DNA of 64,000 nt from Georgenia_B sunbinii (GTDB taxonomy: Bacteria > Actinomycetota > Actinomycetes > Actinomycetales > Actinomycetaceae): the NCBI RefSeq assembly GCF_036421855.1, contig NZ_JAZGOK010000013.1; one strand, given 5' to 3'. The translations under genes were made by a program, and so were the position numbers. Shown here piece after piece: positions 28,749 to 36,921 of the stretch (positions within the stretch are counted from its first letter, which is position 1; every line of letters starts with the position of its first letter). A model generated the notes under the pieces. That model saw only the letters and a program-made list of their open reading frames with translations. It made no database searches and was not told the origin of the DNA.

Positions 28749-30662
28749 TCAGACGCTGGCGCGCCGCTCCCGAGCGACGGACTTGGAGCGGTCGGCGCGG
28801 TCGAGGATGACCTTGCGGATCCGCACCGACTCCGGCGTCACCTCGACGCACTCGTCGTTGTTGGCGAACTCCAGCGACTCCTCGAGCGTGAGCTTGCGCG
28901 GCGGCACAAGGTTCTCGAAGGTGTCGGACGCCGCGGCCCGCATGTTCGTCTGCTTCTTCTCCTTGGTGATGTTCACGTCCATGTCGTCACCGCGGGAGTT
29001 CTCACCGACGACCTGGCCCTCGTACACCGCGGAGGTCGGCTCGACGAAGAACGAGCCGCGCTCCTGCAGGTTGATCATCGCGAACGGGGTCACCGCACCG
29101 GCGCGGTCGGCGACCATCGAGCCGGAGGTCCGCAGCTCGATCGGGCCGAGCCACTGCTCGTAGCCCTCCGCGATCGACGCCGCGATGCCGGTGCCGCGAG
29201 TCTCGGTGAGGAACCGGGTACGGAAGCCGATGAGGCCGCGGGCGGGCACGACGAACTCCATGCGCACCCAGCCGGTGCCGTGGTTGGCCATCGTCTCCAT
29301 GCGGCCCTTGCGGGAGGCCATCAGCTGGGTGACGGTGCCGAGGAACTCCTCGGGGACGTCGATGGTCATCCGCTCCATCGGCTCGTGGACCTTGCCGTCG
29401 ACCTCGCGGGTGACGACCTGCGGCTTGCCGACGGTGAGCTCGAAGCCCTCACGGCGCATCTGCTCGACGAGGATCGCCAGCGCGAGCTCGCCACGGCCCT
29501 GGACCTCCCAGGCGTCGGGGCGCTCGGTGGGCAGGATCTTCAGCGAGACGTTGCCGATGAGCTCACGGTCGAGGCGGTCCTTGACCTGGCGGGCGGTGAC
29601 CTTGGCGCCCTTGACCTTGCCGGCCAGCGGCGAGGTGTTGATCCCGATGGTCATCGAGATCGCCGGGTCGTCGACGGTGATGAGCGGCAGCGGCCGCGGG
29701 TCGTCGAGGTCGACGAGCGACTCACCGATGGTGATCTCCTCGATCCCGGCGACGGCGACGATCTCGCCGGCGTCGGCCCGGTCGGTGGGCACGCGGTCCA
29801 GCGCCTCGGTGCGCAGCAGCTCGGAGATGCGGACCGGCTTGACGGTGCCGTCACGCCGCGCCCAGCCGACGTTCTGGCCCTTGTGGAGCGAGCCGTTGTA
29901 GACCCGCAGCAGCGCGAGGCGGCCGAGGAACGGGGAGGCATCGAGGTTGGTCACGAGCGCCTGGAGCGGGGCGCCCTCCTCGTAGGTCGGTGCCGGGATG
30001 GTGTCGAGGATGGTGGCGAACAGCGCCTCGAGGTCCTCGCTGTCGGGCAGCTGGCCGTCGAGGGGCTGCGCGAGCGAGGCGCGACGGGCCTTGGCCGAGG
30101 CGTAGACGACCGGGACCTCGAGGATGGCGTCGAGGTCGAGGTCCGGGACCTCGTCAGCCAGGTCCCCGGCGAGCCCGAGGAGCAGGTCGGTGGCCTCGGC
30201 AACGACCTCGGTGATCCGCGAGTCGGGCCGGTCCACCTTGTTGACGACGATGATCACGGGCAGCTTGGCGGCCAGCGCCTTGCGCAGCACGAAGCGGGTC
30301 TGCGGCAGCGGACCCTCGCTGGCGTCGACGAGCAGCACGACGCCGTCGACCATCGACAGCCCGCGCTCCACCTCGCCACCGAAGTCGGCGTGACCAGGGG
30401 TGTCGATGACGTTGATCGTCACGCCGTCCGGGGCGCCGGCGGCCGCGGCCGCGGGGCCCTTGTAGTGGACGGTGGTGTTCTTCGCGAGAATGGTGATGCC
30501 CTTCTCGCGCTCGAGGTCACCGGAGTCCATCGCCCGCTCGTCCACGTGCTGGTGTCCGCCGAAGGCGCCGGACTGCCACAGCATGGCGTCGACCATCGTC
30601 GTCTTCCCGTGGTCGACGTGGGCGACGATGGCGACATTTCGCAGATCATGGCGGACAGGCAT
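28749..30662 (-). CDS. typA: Ribosome-associated GTPase TypA/BipA
   Basis: A 637-residue translational GTPase that binds ribosomes and aids assembly or stress adaptation. It has G1 [11 protein letters not shown]3 [17 protein letters not shown]4 [10 protein letters not shown], elongation-factor domain II and III sequence, and the TypA C-terminal signature ([11 protein letters not shown]) ahead of a basic end. The ATG (MPVRHDLRN) is chosen by homology. No good Shine-Dalgarno precedes it, so a leaderless or short-leader message is possible. The position two genes from mshB matches the order in other actinobacteria. Confidence 0.96.
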   Translation of the reverse strand: MPVRHDLRNVAIVAHVDHGKTTMVDAMLWQSGAFGGHQHVDERAMDSGDLEREKGITILAKNTTVHYKGPAAAAAGAPDGVTINVIDTPGHADFGGEVERGLSMVDGVVLLVDASEGPLPQTRFVLRKALAAKLPVIIVVNKVDRPDSRITEVVAEATDLLLGLAGDLADEVPDLDLDAILEVPVVYASAKARRASLAQPLDGQLPDSEDLEALFATILDTIPAPTYEEGAPLQALVTNLDASPFLGRLALLRVYNGSLHKGQNVGWARRDGTVKPVRISELLRTEALDRVPTDRADAGEIVAVAGIEEITIGESLVDLDDPRPLPLITVDDPAISMTIGINTSPLAGKVKGAKVTARQVKDRLDRELIGNVSLKILPTERPDAWEVQGRGELALAILVEQMRREGFELTVGKPQVVTREVDGKVHEPMERMTIDVPEEFLGTVTQLMASRKGRMETMANHGTGWVRMEFVVPARGLIGFRTRFLTETRGTGIAASIAEGYEQWLGPIELRTSGSMVADRAGAVTPFAMINLQERGSFFVEPTSAVYEGQVVGENSRGDDMDVNITKEKKQTNMRAAASDTFENLVPPRKLTLEESLEFANNDECVEVTPESVRIRKVILDRADRSKSVARERRASV

Positions 30663-31167
30663 ACGCAGCACTCGATTTCTCGGCGAAGGGGTGCCCGGCT
30701 GGCGCAGATGTTGCGGCCGTCGGCAGCGCCCCCGTGAGGGCCGGCACTGCGGTACGGAACGCGGTGTTACACCGGTTGCGCCGAGCATGATGGCACCCGA
30801 GGCCCGAGTGCCGCCGGTCAATCTTACAGCCACCCACGGATCCTTGCCTACGCCGCCCACCTATGCCGCACACCACTCCCCCGGCGCCGCCCCGCGGCGC
30901 CCGCCCCACATCGCTCGGCTCGCGGCCCCCGCCCCGCGGCCGGTGGACCGGGGTTTCCGATCATCATCCGGGGTGCCGCACATCGGAGATCGAGGCGAAC
31001 CCCCGAAGCACTCGGCGGCGCGAACCCGCCTCCGCGCACGGCGCTCCCACCACCTGCGCATTCTCACCAACCACCTCGTGGCTCCACAGGGCGGAGCGGA
31101 TGTGCAGCCGTCCACCGCGGGCGCACCAGCCGACGCCTGCGGACACGGCCGCGCGCCAGGCTCGGGC
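30663..31167. other. Intergenic region between typA and the AbiEi-like gene
   Basis: About 500 bp without a credible gene. It should hold the typA promoter and, at 30947-31005, one copy of a palindromic element repeated in inverse orientation after the AbiEi-like gene. No tRNA or riboswitch structure was recognised. Confidence 0.6.
30947..31005 (+). repeat. Palindromic 60-bp element, left copy
   Basis: The element runs from ACCGGGGTTTCCGATCATCA through TCCGGGG to AACCCCCG, so its ends are inverted repeats of each other. A second copy in inverse orientation follows the AbiEi-like gene. The two copies share ACCGGGG, a TTCCGATCATC core and TCCGGGG, differing at few positions. It looks like a REP- or MITE-like extragenic element. 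Confidence 0.7.
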
Positions 31168-32232
31168 ATGGCACTGACCATCTCCCCACGCCCCGTTCCT
31201 CGGATCGTCCTCAGCCGCGAGCTCGGGATCAACGCCGCGCGCGAAGCACGCAAGCTCGGCTATGTCGCGGTCGCCCGCGGCGCGTTCGTCGAGCCGCTCA
31301 CCGCTGCCAAGCCCTGGGAGCAGACCGAGCACCTCGCCCTGGCCGGGATCGCCGCTGCGACCTTGCGGCTGTCCCCCAAGGCAGTGATCAGCCACGCCAG
31401 TGCCGCCCTTCTCCACGGGTTGTGGGTGCTCGACCCCGAGACGCGCACGCACGTCACTCACCCCACGAGGGTCCACCGCCCGCCCGACGCGCTCCGCCGC
31501 CACTGCCTGACACTCCCCGACGACGACGTCACGGAGGTCGACGGGCGGCGAGTCACCACCGTTGCCCGGACGATCGTCGACTGTGCGAAGTCGATGCACC
31601 CGCGCGAGGCACTGCCGATCGCCGACAGCGGTATGCGGCTGCTGCTCGCACCATCCCCACGCAACCGCACCGTCGACCTGGCGGCGATGCAGCACCTTCG
31701 CACCCGGCTTCTCGAGCTGGTCGAGATGGGGCCGCACCACGGTCGCCGTCAGGCACGCGAGATCATTCGCTGTGCCCACCCGCTGGCGGAAGCGCCTTAC
31801 GAGTCCGTCGTCCGCTGGGTTGCGATCTCTCACGGTCTCCCGCTCCCAACGCTGCAGCAGCGGTTCGACATCGACCGTAAGGTCTTCTTCGTCGACCTGT
31901 GCTGGCACCTGCAGCTCATCCGCGACGGCCAGTGCGTCGGCCTGGTCGTCCTCCTCGTCGAGTACGACGGCGATATCAAGTATCGCGCTGGCGACGGTCT
32001 CGACCCACTCGCTAACGCACAGCACGCCGTGGACACGGTGATGGCCGAGAAGCGGCGCGAAGACCTGCTCCGCACAGTCCGCCACGCAACTATCATCCGG
32101 CTCGACCGCCACGACGTCCGCGACGCCGACGCCCTCTTCCGCAAGCTGTGCGCCTCGCTGCCGGCGCGGACGGTTGCGCAGCTCCGACCGGTCCCCGCAC
32201 TACTAGGTCCGCTACCCAAGCGTCGCGGCTGA
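31168..32232 (+). CDS. AbiEi-like / DUF559-type protein in a palindrome-flanked cassette
   Basis: A 354-residue protein of the large actinobacterial family labelled type IV toxin-antitoxin AbiEi-like. The N-terminal half has VISHASAALLHGL, VTHPTRVHRPPDALRRH and VTEVDGRRVTTVARTIVDCA, the usual layout of that family. The C-terminal half (YESVVRWVAISHGLPLP.., VFFVDLCWHLQL, VVLLVEYDGDIKYR) matches a restriction-endonuclease-like DUF559 core with the E-Y-D-G-x-x-K motif. A typical N-terminal winged helix is shortened to LSRELGINAAREARKLGYV. No AbiEii toxin is adjacent, so a toxin-antitoxin role is unsupported. The stop codon's last base is the first base of the right palindromic element. Confidence 0.8.
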   Translation: MALTISPRPVPRIVLSRELGINAAREARKLGYVAVARGAFVEPLTAAKPWEQTEHLALAGIAAATLRLSPKAVISHASAALLHGLWVLDPETRTHVTHPTRVHRPPDALRRHCLTLPDDDVTEVDGRRVTTVARTIVDCAKSMHPREALPIADSGMRLLLAPSPRNRTVDLAAMQHLRTRLLELVEMGPHHGRRQAREIIRCAHPLAEAPYESVVRWVAISHGLPLPTLQQRFDIDRKVFFVDLCWHLQLIRDGQCVGLVVLLVEYDGDIKYRAGDGLDPLANAQHAVDTVMAEKRREDLLRTVRHATIIRLDRHDVRDADALFRKLCASLPARTVAQLRPVPALLGPLPKRRG

Positions 32233-32292
32233 CCGGGGGTTTCCCTCATATCCGCGTGATCCAGCCCCCGGACGATGATCGGAACCCCCGGT
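32232..32292 (-). repeat. Palindromic 60-bp element, right (inverted) copy
   Basis: Read on the minus strand it begins ACCGGGGGTTCCGATCATCG, continues TCCGGGGG, and ends AACCCCCGGT. It is the inverted partner of the copy upstream of the AbiEi-like gene. Its position right on the stop codon means it also forms the gene's 3' hairpin. Confidence 0.7.
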
Positions 32293-32298
32293 TCACCA

Positions 32299-32392
32299 GG
32301 AAGGCGGAAGACGGGAGGCGGACGAGGCGGGCGGCGGGAGGCGGGCGGCGGGAGGCGGACGGCGCGGGAGGCGCGCGGGAGGCGCGGCGGGA
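32299..32392. repeat. G-rich tract with five GGGAGGCG copies
   Basis: The 94 bp between the AbiEi cassette and the ABC ATPase gene consist of repeats of GGCGGGAGGCGG type. Exact GGGAGGCG occurs five times. The + strand has many G-runs of three and could fold as a quadruplex. It lies between two convergent genes. Confidence 0.7.
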
Positions 32393-33076
32393 TCAGGCGG
32401 GTGCCAGGGTGCCGTCGTGGAGCTCGACGACGGCGTCGGCGCGGGCCATGAGGACGGGGTCGTGCGTGGAGACCACTGCTGCCAGGCCGCGGCTGCGGGT
32501 GAGGTCGTGGAGCAGGTCCATGATCGAGGCGGCGGTCGCGGAGTCGAGCTGGCCGGTGGGCTCGTCGGCGAGAAGGACCTGCGGGTCGGAGACCAGCGCC
32601 CGCGCGATGCCGACCCGCTGCTGCTGGCCGCCGGACAGCTCGTAGGGCCGCTGCTTCACGTGCCCGGAGAGTCCCACGAGCTCCAGCACAGCCGCGACCC
32701 GCTCGTCCCGCTCGGCCGGTGCGACCTCGAGCAGCCGTAACGGGATCTCGACGTTCTCCGCGGCCGACAGCACGGGGATGAGCCCGAAGGACTGGAACAC
32801 GTAGCTGACCTGGGTGCGGCGCACCTCCAGCACGTCCTTCTCCGGCAGCGCGGACAGCTCGCGCCCGTCGCCGAGCAGCACGCGGCCGCTCGTGGGCCGG
32901 TCGAGCCCGCCGAGCAGGTTGAGCAGAGTCGTCTTCCCGGAGCCCGACGGCCCGCGCACGACCACCAGCTCGCCGGGCCGCGCCGCGATGCTCACGTCGG
33001 TGAGCGCGTGCACGTCCCCGGCGCCGGTCGAGAAGACCCGGCTCACGCCCTCGGCGCTCAGCAGTGGCTCAACCAT
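32393..33076 (-). CDS. ABC transporter ATPase (MacB/LolD type)
   Basis: A 227-residue ATPase: Walker A GPSGSGKTT, Q-loop YVFQSFGLIPVLSAAENVEIP, signature LSGGQQQRVGIAR, Walker B VLLADEPT and His switch STHD. Its length and the QSFGLIP motif are those of ATPases that drive FtsX-type permeases. GGAGGAG precedes the ATG. It overlaps the previous ATPase gene by 8 bp and is the last gene of a four-gene operon with two giant permeases. Confidence 0.95.
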   Translation of the reverse strand: MVEPLLSAEGVSRVFSTGAGDVHALTDVSIAARPGELVVVRGPSGSGKTTLLNLLGGLDRPTSGRVLLGDGRELSALPEKDVLEVRRTQVSYVFQSFGLIPVLSAAENVEIPLRLLEVAPAERDERVAAVLELVGLSGHVKQRPYELSGGQQQRVGIARALVSDPQVLLADEPTGQLDSATAASIMDLLHDLTRSRGLAAVVSTHDPVLMARADAVVELHDGTLAPA

Positions 33077-34064
33077 CGTTCTCCTCCGAACGGTCACGCA
33101 GTGTTCGTCGGCTCGGTCGCCCCGTGCCCGACGACGGCGTAGCGGGCAGTCCCGGCCCGTCGTCCCCAGCCCGCCGCGCCCCGTCGGGCCAGACGCCGAC
33201 GTGGTCGGTCTCCAGCGCCAGGCGTACCCGGTCGCGCAGCTCGAGCGCGGAGACGAACTCCTCGGGCAGCTGCAGCCGTCCGGCACGGTCCATGACCGCG
33301 AACTCCTCGGCGACGTGCACCTCCGTCCCGGTGTGGTCGACCTCGGTGCGGCGCAGCACCTCGGTGGACGTCCGGCCGTCACGGATCTGGACCGTGCGCC
33401 GCACGTGCTCGGAGACGGTCGGGTCGTGGGTGACGATGAGCACGGTGACACCGAGCCGCTCCGACGCCGAGCGCAGGGCGTCGAGCACCTCGGCACTGGT
33501 GGCGTCGTCGAGCTCGCCGGTGGGCTCGTCGGCGAGCAGCACCCGCGGCGAGTTCGCCAGCGCCACCGCGATCGCGGTCCGCTGCTGCTCGCCGCCGCTC
33601 AGCTGCTCCGGGCGGCGGTCGCGGCAGTGCTCGATCCCGAGGACCTCGAGCAGCTCGTCCACCCGCGCGGCCCGCGCTGCGGCCCCGGCGAGGACGAGCG
33701 GTACCGCGATGTTCTGCGCCGCGGTGAGGTAGGGCAGCAGGTTCCGTGAAGTCTGCTGCCACACGAAGCCCACGGTGTGGCGCTGGAACCGCACCCGTGC
33801 CGCCCGACTCATGGTGCCGAGGTCGGTGCCGGCGACGATCGCCGAGCCCCCGGTCGGCCGGTCCAGCCCGGAGAGGATCGAGAGCAGCGTCGACTTCCCC
33901 GAGCCGGAGGCGCCGACGATCGCGACGACGTCGCCACGGTCGACCCGCAGCGTGAGTCCCTGCAGCGCCTGTACCTCCACCCCCTCGGTGGAGAAGATCC
34001 GCACGAGGTCCTGGCAGACGATGTCGGGCCCGTCCCCGGCCACCGCCGGTGCTGTCGTGGTCAT
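33069..34064 (-). CDS. ABC transporter ATPase with AbrB-like C-terminal domain
   Basis: A 331-residue protein. Residues 1-235 are a complete MacB/LolD-type ATPase (GASGSGKST; WQQTSRNLLPYLTAAQN; LSGGEQQRTAIA; LLADEPT; THD). A roughly 100-residue extension follows; its part EFAVMDRAGRLQLPEEFVSALE..DRVRLALETDHVGVWP (about 252-295) resembles the SpoVT/AbrB swapped-hairpin fold (D-x-x-G-R-x-x-L-P). The remaining tail is Arg/Gly/Pro-rich. The ATG used leaves seven bases after the upstream permease stop; an ATG seven codons earlier would overlap that gene. The extension may mediate dimerisation or regulation rather than DNA binding. Confidence 0.88.
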   Translation of the reverse strand: MTTTAPAVAGDGPDIVCQDLVRIFSTEGVEVQALQGLTLRVDRGDVVAIVGASGSGKSTLLSILSGLDRPTGGSAIVAGTDLGTMSRAARVRFQRHTVGFVWQQTSRNLLPYLTAAQNIAVPLVLAGAAARAARVDELLEVLGIEHCRDRRPEQLSGGEQQRTAIAVALANSPRVLLADEPTGELDDATSAEVLDALRSASERLGVTVLIVTHDPTVSEHVRRTVQIRDGRTSTEVLRRTEVDHTGTEVHVAEEFAVMDRAGRLQLPEEFVSALELRDRVRLALETDHVGVWPDGARRAGDDGPGLPATPSSGTGRPSRRTLRDRSEENDG

Positions 34065-34071
34065 GTCGGCC

Positions 34072-36921
34072 TCATCTCTCCTCACCCATCCGCAGCTCGG
34101 TGGCCGTGTCGGCCCGGCTGCTCATCATGGTGGACACCGCGATCGCGAGCGCGGTCGCCACCGCTACCCCACCGAGCACCCCGCCGATGACCAGCGGGTC
34201 GAGCACGAGCGCCGGCTGCTCCTCGCCGCCGGTGAGCGCACGCAGGTCCATCGCGCCGAGCACCACCCACGGCACGACGACGCCGAGCACCCCACCGGCG
34301 ATGACGGCGACGACGGCGAGCGGGCCCAGCTCCCACGCGACGACCCCGCGGGCCTGGCGTCGGTCCAGCCCGAGGGTGCGCAGCACGGCCAGCAGCCGGG
34401 AACGCACCGGGGCACCGAGCAGCTGGGTCATGACCACCGCGACGAGCACGAGCAGCACGCTGAGCACGACGGCGACCGTGATCGCGGCGTTCATCCCGCC
34501 GGCCATCGGGGAGGCGAGGAAGTTGCTCGCGTCCCCGGCCGGGTTCTGCGCCTTGGCGACCGGCTCGACGTCCCGGATCCGCTCGAGCACGGCGGTCGGG
34601 TCCTCGCCGTCGGCGACATCGACGAGCAGCGTCCGCGCGAGCGGGTCGCGGCCACCGGCGGCCGCGAACGCGGCGCGGTCGACGGCGACGAACTCGCTGC
34701 CCGTACCGGTGCCGGCCAGCGCGTCCACGGTGGCGACGACACGCAGCGTCACGCTTGCGCCGGCGGTCAGCGACAGCTCGCTGCCGACCTCGGCCCCGAT
34801 CGCGTCCGCGGTGGCGGTGGCGAGCACCGCCGGGACCGGCGCGGCCGCGTCGCCGTCGGTACCCGCTCCGACCAGCTCATCGGGCAGCTGGTCGATCCCG
34901 ACGCCCTCGCGCTGGACGTCCCGCAGCGCGTCCGGGTCGACGAGCACGAGGTCGAGGCGCTCGCCGGCAGCTCTGACGGTGCCGCCGTCGGCCACCGCGG
35001 TGGTGTGCTCGACACCAGGGATGGCCTCGACCGCGGTGACCTTCTCGGCGTCGAACACCGGCCCGGTGAGCCGCAGGTCGGCGCCCACGCTCTGCCACGC
35101 GGTGGTCTGCACTCCCGTGCTGACGGTCGAGGAGAGCACGGCGGAGAACACCGCGACCGACACCCCGATGACGAGCGCGATCGCGGGCACCAGCCCCCCG
35201 GCCGGCTCGCGGACCGCTCGAGCAGAACCGAGGAAGGCAGTGACGCCGCGTCGGCGGTGGAGCACACCTGCGAGCGCCCGCACCGGCAACGGGTAGAGCC
35301 GCAGCACGAGCACGCAGGTCGAGACCGCCAGCAGGAGCGGCGCCGCCGTGAGAAGGACGTCGGTCTGCCCCTCGCCCGGCTCGACGCCGCGCTGGCGCAG
35401 CAGCACCAGGGCCGCGGCGGTGGCCCCGAGGACGACGACCTCGACGATCCACCGCCACCGGCTGCGCTGCGTGCCGAGGTCGGCGCGACCCTCGCGCAGT
35501 CCGCGAGGTGAGGTGGCGGCAGCGAGCATGACGGCCGGCGCCACGGCGACGAGACCGGTGAGGACGAGGTCCGACGGCGAGGTGCGGCCGGGCAGCAAGG
35601 CGATGGCGCCGGCGGCGCCGAGGGCAGCGGCCGGCACCCCGATGGCGAGCCCCTCGAGGGCGAGCATGCTGCGCAGCTGTCCACCGGAGCCGCCGCGCGC
35701 GGACAGCAGCGCGAGCGCGGAGCGGCGCCGGGAAACGAGCAGGGTAGCGCCGAGGAAGAACACCGCCAGCGTGACGCCGAGCGGCCCGGCGGCGACGATC
35801 GCCAGCACCGTCGAGGTCACCGCCTGCTGCTGCTGGATGCGGTCGAGGACGTCGCCCAGCCCGGTGGCGAACCGGACCTCTACCTCGCCGCCACCCCCTG
35901 GCATCGGCGCCGGCCCGTCGGTCGCCCCGTCCTGCGGACCGGCAGCGCTGCTGCCCAGCGGCTGGGGCGCGGTGAAGTTGACGACCTGCGCCGCGGCGCT
36001 GGTGACGTCCGCGGCGGACAGCTCCTCGACGTCGAGCGGGTACCACACCTGCGTGGAGAAGGTCATCGGCACGGAGTCCGCGGGGAACCAGCCGCTCCAC
36101 GTCGGATTCATGTAGGCCGCGGCGTGCCCGGAGGTACCGAGGTTGAGGTCGTCGATGATGTACGGCTCGGCCGAGAACGGGTTGTGCACCCAGTAGCCGG
36201 AGTCGAGGTCGTCCGCCTCGAAGGTGCCGGTGAGCAGCAGCGGCATCGGGTGGCCGGCCGCCTGCCGCTCGGTGCCGACCTCCCACTCGAGCTCCTCGGC
36301 CGCCGGCGCGGAGAGCGCGACCTCGAAGGGGCCCATCGCCGCCACGGCCGCGGCTTCGAGCTCGGCGTAGTCGTCGGCCATGAGCTCGCCACGTTCGGCG
36401 TCGGTCAGGTCGGCGAACGGGTCGAGCAGCACCGGGGCGTCCGGCCACTCGCCGTCGACGAGCGTGACGTCGTCCTCGAGCTGCGGCTCGACCTTGAGAC
36501 TGACGTCCTGCCTCCCGATCGCGGCGCCCTCGGGCACGACGAGCTGCAGCCGCGAGGTCATCACCCAGAACCGCGGGTCGCCGAGCATGCTCCGCAGCGG
36601 CTGCGGCTGCTCGGCGCGCAGCTCCTCCAGCGCCACGTGGATGCCACCGACGTTCTCCTCGACCGCCGGCTCGAACGGGGTGCTGCCCGGCTCGGGGATC
36701 TCGAACGACGGCCACATGCTGGGAAGAACGCCGACGAGGTCGCGGTCGAGGGCGCTGGCACCGGCGATCTCGTGGGTGGTCTGGCGGTCGTCGACGTCGG
36801 CGAGCAGCCGGGGCCAGGCGGTGACGACACCGGCGACGAGCAGCACGAGCAGCACGAGCGCGACCGGCACCGAGCGGTGCGCGGCGGCCTGCCGGCGGGT
36901 GAGCCGGAGCAGTCCCCTCAT
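34072..36921 (-). CDS. FtsX-family ABC permease (large)
   Basis: A 949-residue membrane protein. One N-terminal helix (VALVLLVLLVAGVVTAW) leads to an extracellular region of about 330 residues, then a block of helices with FtsX character (ILAIVAAGPLGVTLAVFFLGATL, LLSARGGSGGQLRSMLALEG). A second extracellular region and a final FtsX domain follow (AAITVAVVLSVLLVLVAVV, LRTLGLDRRQARGVVAWELG). The duplicated FtsX architecture with large external domains fits permeases that extract or handle envelope lipids, lipoproteins or peptides. It overlaps the preceding permease gene by 4 bp and is followed by the ATPase. Confidence 0.9.
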   Translation of the reverse strand: MRGLLRLTRRQAAAHRSVPVALVLLVLLVAGVVTAWPRLLADVDDRQTTHEIAGASALDRDLVGVLPSMWPSFEIPEPGSTPFEPAVEENVGGIHVALEELRAEQPQPLRSMLGDPRFWVMTSRLQLVVPEGAAIGRQDVSLKVEPQLEDDVTLVDGEWPDAPVLLDPFADLTDAERGELMADDYAELEAAAVAAMGPFEVALSAPAAEELEWEVGTERQAAGHPMPLLLTGTFEADDLDSGYWVHNPFSAEPYIIDDLNLGTSGHAAAYMNPTWSGWFPADSVPMTFSTQVWYPLDVEELSAADVTSAAAQVVNFTAPQPLGSSAAGPQDGATDGPAPMPGGGGEVEVRFATGLGDVLDRIQQQQAVTSTVLAIVAAGPLGVTLAVFFLGATLLVSRRRSALALLSARGGSGGQLRSMLALEGLAIGVPAAALGAAGAIALLPGRTSPSDLVLTGLVAVAPAVMLAAATSPRGLREGRADLGTQRSRWRWIVEVVVLGATAAALVLLRQRGVEPGEGQTDVLLTAAPLLLAVSTCVLVLRLYPLPVRALAGVLHRRRGVTAFLGSARAVREPAGGLVPAIALVIGVSVAVFSAVLSSTVSTGVQTTAWQSVGADLRLTGPVFDAEKVTAVEAIPGVEHTTAVADGGTVRAAGERLDLVLVDPDALRDVQREGVGIDQLPDELVGAGTDGDAAAPVPAVLATATADAIGAEVGSELSLTAGASVTLRVVATVDALAGTGTGSEFVAVDRAAFAAAGGRDPLARTLLVDVADGEDPTAVLERIRDVEPVAKAQNPAGDASNFLASPMAGGMNAAITVAVVLSVLLVLVAVVMTQLLGAPVRSRLLAVLRTLGLDRRQARGVVAWELGPLAVVAVIAGGVLGVVVPWVVLGAMDLRALTGGEEQPALVLDPLVIGGVLGGVAVATALAIAVSTMMSSRADTATELRMGEER

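Noticed and set aside
31168..32232. A complete AbiE toxin-antitoxin pair
   Set aside because: No AbiEii nucleotidyltransferase is adjacent, and the family label does not establish a toxin-antitoxin function.
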